From positions 248,001 to 312,000 of the forward strand of contig CANLUT010000002.1 of assembly GCA_947494335.1 (NCBI GenBank): 64,000 bases of DNA. Direction: 5' to 3'. The position numbers were made by a program, and so were the translations under genes. The notes beneath the pieces are model-generated. The model was given only the letters and a program-made list of their open reading frames with translations. It was not told the origin of the DNA and did no database searches. The DNA comes from Oligoflexales bacterium. Lineage in GTDB: Bacteria; Bdellovibrionota_B; Oligoflexia; Oligoflexales; RGVZ01. Numbering within the stretch: position 1 is the first letter of the stretch; each line of letters begins with the position of its first letter. This document shows positions 62,961-64,000 of the stretch, one piece after another.

Positions 62961-64000
62961 TTAGATGTCTAGATTTCTAACATTGAGAGCATTTTGCTGG
63001 ATAAACTCACGCCGTGGATCGACATCATCTCCCATCAAAGTTGAGAATAGAGAATCGGCTTCCATGGCATCCTCAATTTCAACTTGAAGAAGTGTTCGGT
63101 GGTCGTGTTTCATTGTTGTATCAGCCAGTTGATCAGGATTCATTTCGCCTAGACCTTTATATCGCTGTACGTAGGCGCCTTTTCTTCCCTCGAGAACTAT
63201 GAACTCTTTAAGATCGGCAAGTGTGCGAAGTACGGCAGGCGTCGATGAATCTGAATCTGTCTCTGCAACGTCCTCGCCATCATCTTTTTTGGATTTTTTA
63301 AGACTAACCCAAGAAAACGGCGCCTGAGCGATTTCATCCATCTGCTTACGCAAACGTTTTAGTTCGACGATTTCGCCGCTTGCAAAAAATCCTGCATCAA
63401 TCTGACTTGTTTGCGGAATGTCTCGCTCGCGAGTTTCAATCATCAGTCTGTAACGACTATACTCTTGATCAAAAATAATCTGGGTATTTGTAAACGCTTT
63501 CGGGTTGTGAGATTTGATCTCATCTGTTACGCGCTTGCCTAAGGCGGCCGCTAATTCCTCACTGGAAAGACTTTGCGGACCAATATCATCATGCTGAATA
63601 ATGTAATCAACCACCCCTCGTGCGCGGCGGCGGCAAGCCATATCCATCAACTGAAGGTACCTTTGAAGCTTTGACATCAGTGACTTTAAGACATTTCTAT
63701 CAATGACTCGTCCTTGCGCATCTTTGACTTCAACGTTACTGATTCCGGCGTCACTCAAAAAATCTAAAAGTGCAGAATCATCTTTTAAATAACGCTCTAA
63801 CTTGCCCTTTTTGTATTTATAGAGTGGCGGTTGAGCGATGTATAAGTATCCGCGTTCAATAATTTGTGGCATCTGGCGAAAGAAAAATGTCAGAAGCAGC
63901 GTTCTGATGTGAGCACCGTCAACGTCGGCATCGGTCATTAGAATGACCTTATTATAGCGTAATTTTGTAATATCAAAATCATCTTTGCCAATACCAGTTC
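62961..64000 (-). CDS. gyrB: DNA gyrase subunit B, 3' part
   Basis: The frame is open to the right edge; the 5' end is outside the window. The visible part is the TOPRIM and C-terminal region, with 'MTDADVDGAHIRTLLLTFF' (the DxD metal motif) and 'IAQPPLYKYKKGK', then the family end 'QRYKGLGEMNPDQLADTTM' and 'RREFIQQNALNVRNLDI'. A GyrB-specific insert (about 150 residues between 'LLDFLSDAG' and 'TLADLKEF') contains acidic 'DDGEDVAETDSDSS'. gyrA follows 30 bases later. Because dnaA-dnaN-recF-gyrB is a common origin-side order, oriC may lie to the right (inference). Confidence 0.97.
   Translation of the reverse strand, partial: TGIGKDDFDITKLRYNKVILMTDADVDGAHIRTLLLTFFFRQMPQIIERGYLYIAQPPLYKYKKGKLERYLKDDSALLDFLSDAGISNVEVKDAQGRVIDRNVLKSLMSKLQRYLQLMDMACRRRARGVVDYIIQHDDIGPQSLSSEELAAALGKRVTDEIKSHNPKAFTNTQIIFDQEYSRYRLMIETRERDIPQTSQIDAGFFASGEIVELKRLRKQMDEIAQAPFSWVSLKKSKKDDGEDVAETDSDSSTPAVLRTLADLKEFIVLEGRKGAYVQRYKGLGEMNPDQLADTTMKHDHRTLLQVEIEDAMEADSLFSTLMGDDVDPRREFIQQNALNVRNLDI

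Overview
The window looks like a chromosomal segment of a free-living, flagellated Gram-negative bacterium, most likely of the Bdellovibrionota/Oligoflexia or a nearby delta-type lineage (inference). The evidence is LPS export genes (lptA/B/C, kdsD), LolA, an OmpA-like protein, sigma-54 and a sigma-54 activator, three short flagellins with sigma-28-like promoters, a c-di-AMP synthase module unusual for Gram-negatives, and a dense, moderately AT-biased genome with many TTG/GTG starts. Nearly all of it is core chromosome. There is no CRISPR array, prophage or intact insertion sequence.

Layout. 1-3.3 kb: end of sucC, sucD, a macrodomain hydrolase and dacB, then tRNA-Ile. 3.4-6.6 kb (minus): Fis-like small regulator, flagellin 1, mutM, OmpA-like protein. 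6.8-11.3 kb (plus): purM, pyrB, nitrilase-family amidase, RNase Z-like protein, small coiled-coil protein. 11.3-13.7 kb (minus): PocR-domain sigma-54 activator behind a near-consensus sigma-28 promoter, and lolA. 13.8-19.7 kb (plus): fadD, two small envelope proteins overlapping a matrixin-type protease, nadA and a cysteine desulfurase. 19.7-21.6 kb (minus): flagellins 2 and 3. 21.8-30.1 kb: tilS-ftsH-folP-cdaA-ybbR converging on glmM-pdxJ-tsaE, which couples c-di-AMP synthesis to GlmM. 30.2-33 kb: SpoIIE-type phosphatase with a 7TM sensor and three tRNAs (Arg, Ser, Ser). 33-36 kb: htpX, mdh, a membrane CxxC protein. 36.1-42 kb: a 61-residue protein, a degenerate metallo-beta-lactamase-fold protein, ftsK, two glycosyltransferases, a small secreted protein.

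42.2-49.1 kb holds the glycine cleavage system: gcvT-gcvH on plus, and gcvP inverted on minus behind an accessory stretch with a transposase remnant, a Cys/Pro-rich repeat protein and a secreted hydrolase. 49.1-57.2 kb is a minus-strand envelope and regulation run (site-2 protease, pyrG, kdsD, lptC, lptA, lptB, rpoN, rapZ). 57.2-64 kb holds a lipoprotein, an FAD oxidoreductase, a beta-lactamase-fold hydrolase, gyrA and the 3' part of gyrB.

Best leads for new biology: the sigma-28-to-sigma-54 regulatory link (PocR activator and Fis-like protein), the two-envelope-protein plus anchored-matrixin operon, the catalytically dead MBL/beta-CASP protein behind a 12-bp perfect inverted repeat, RapZ without its P-loop lysine, and the accessory island inside the glycine cleavage locus. 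All functions come from reading motifs; no database search was run.
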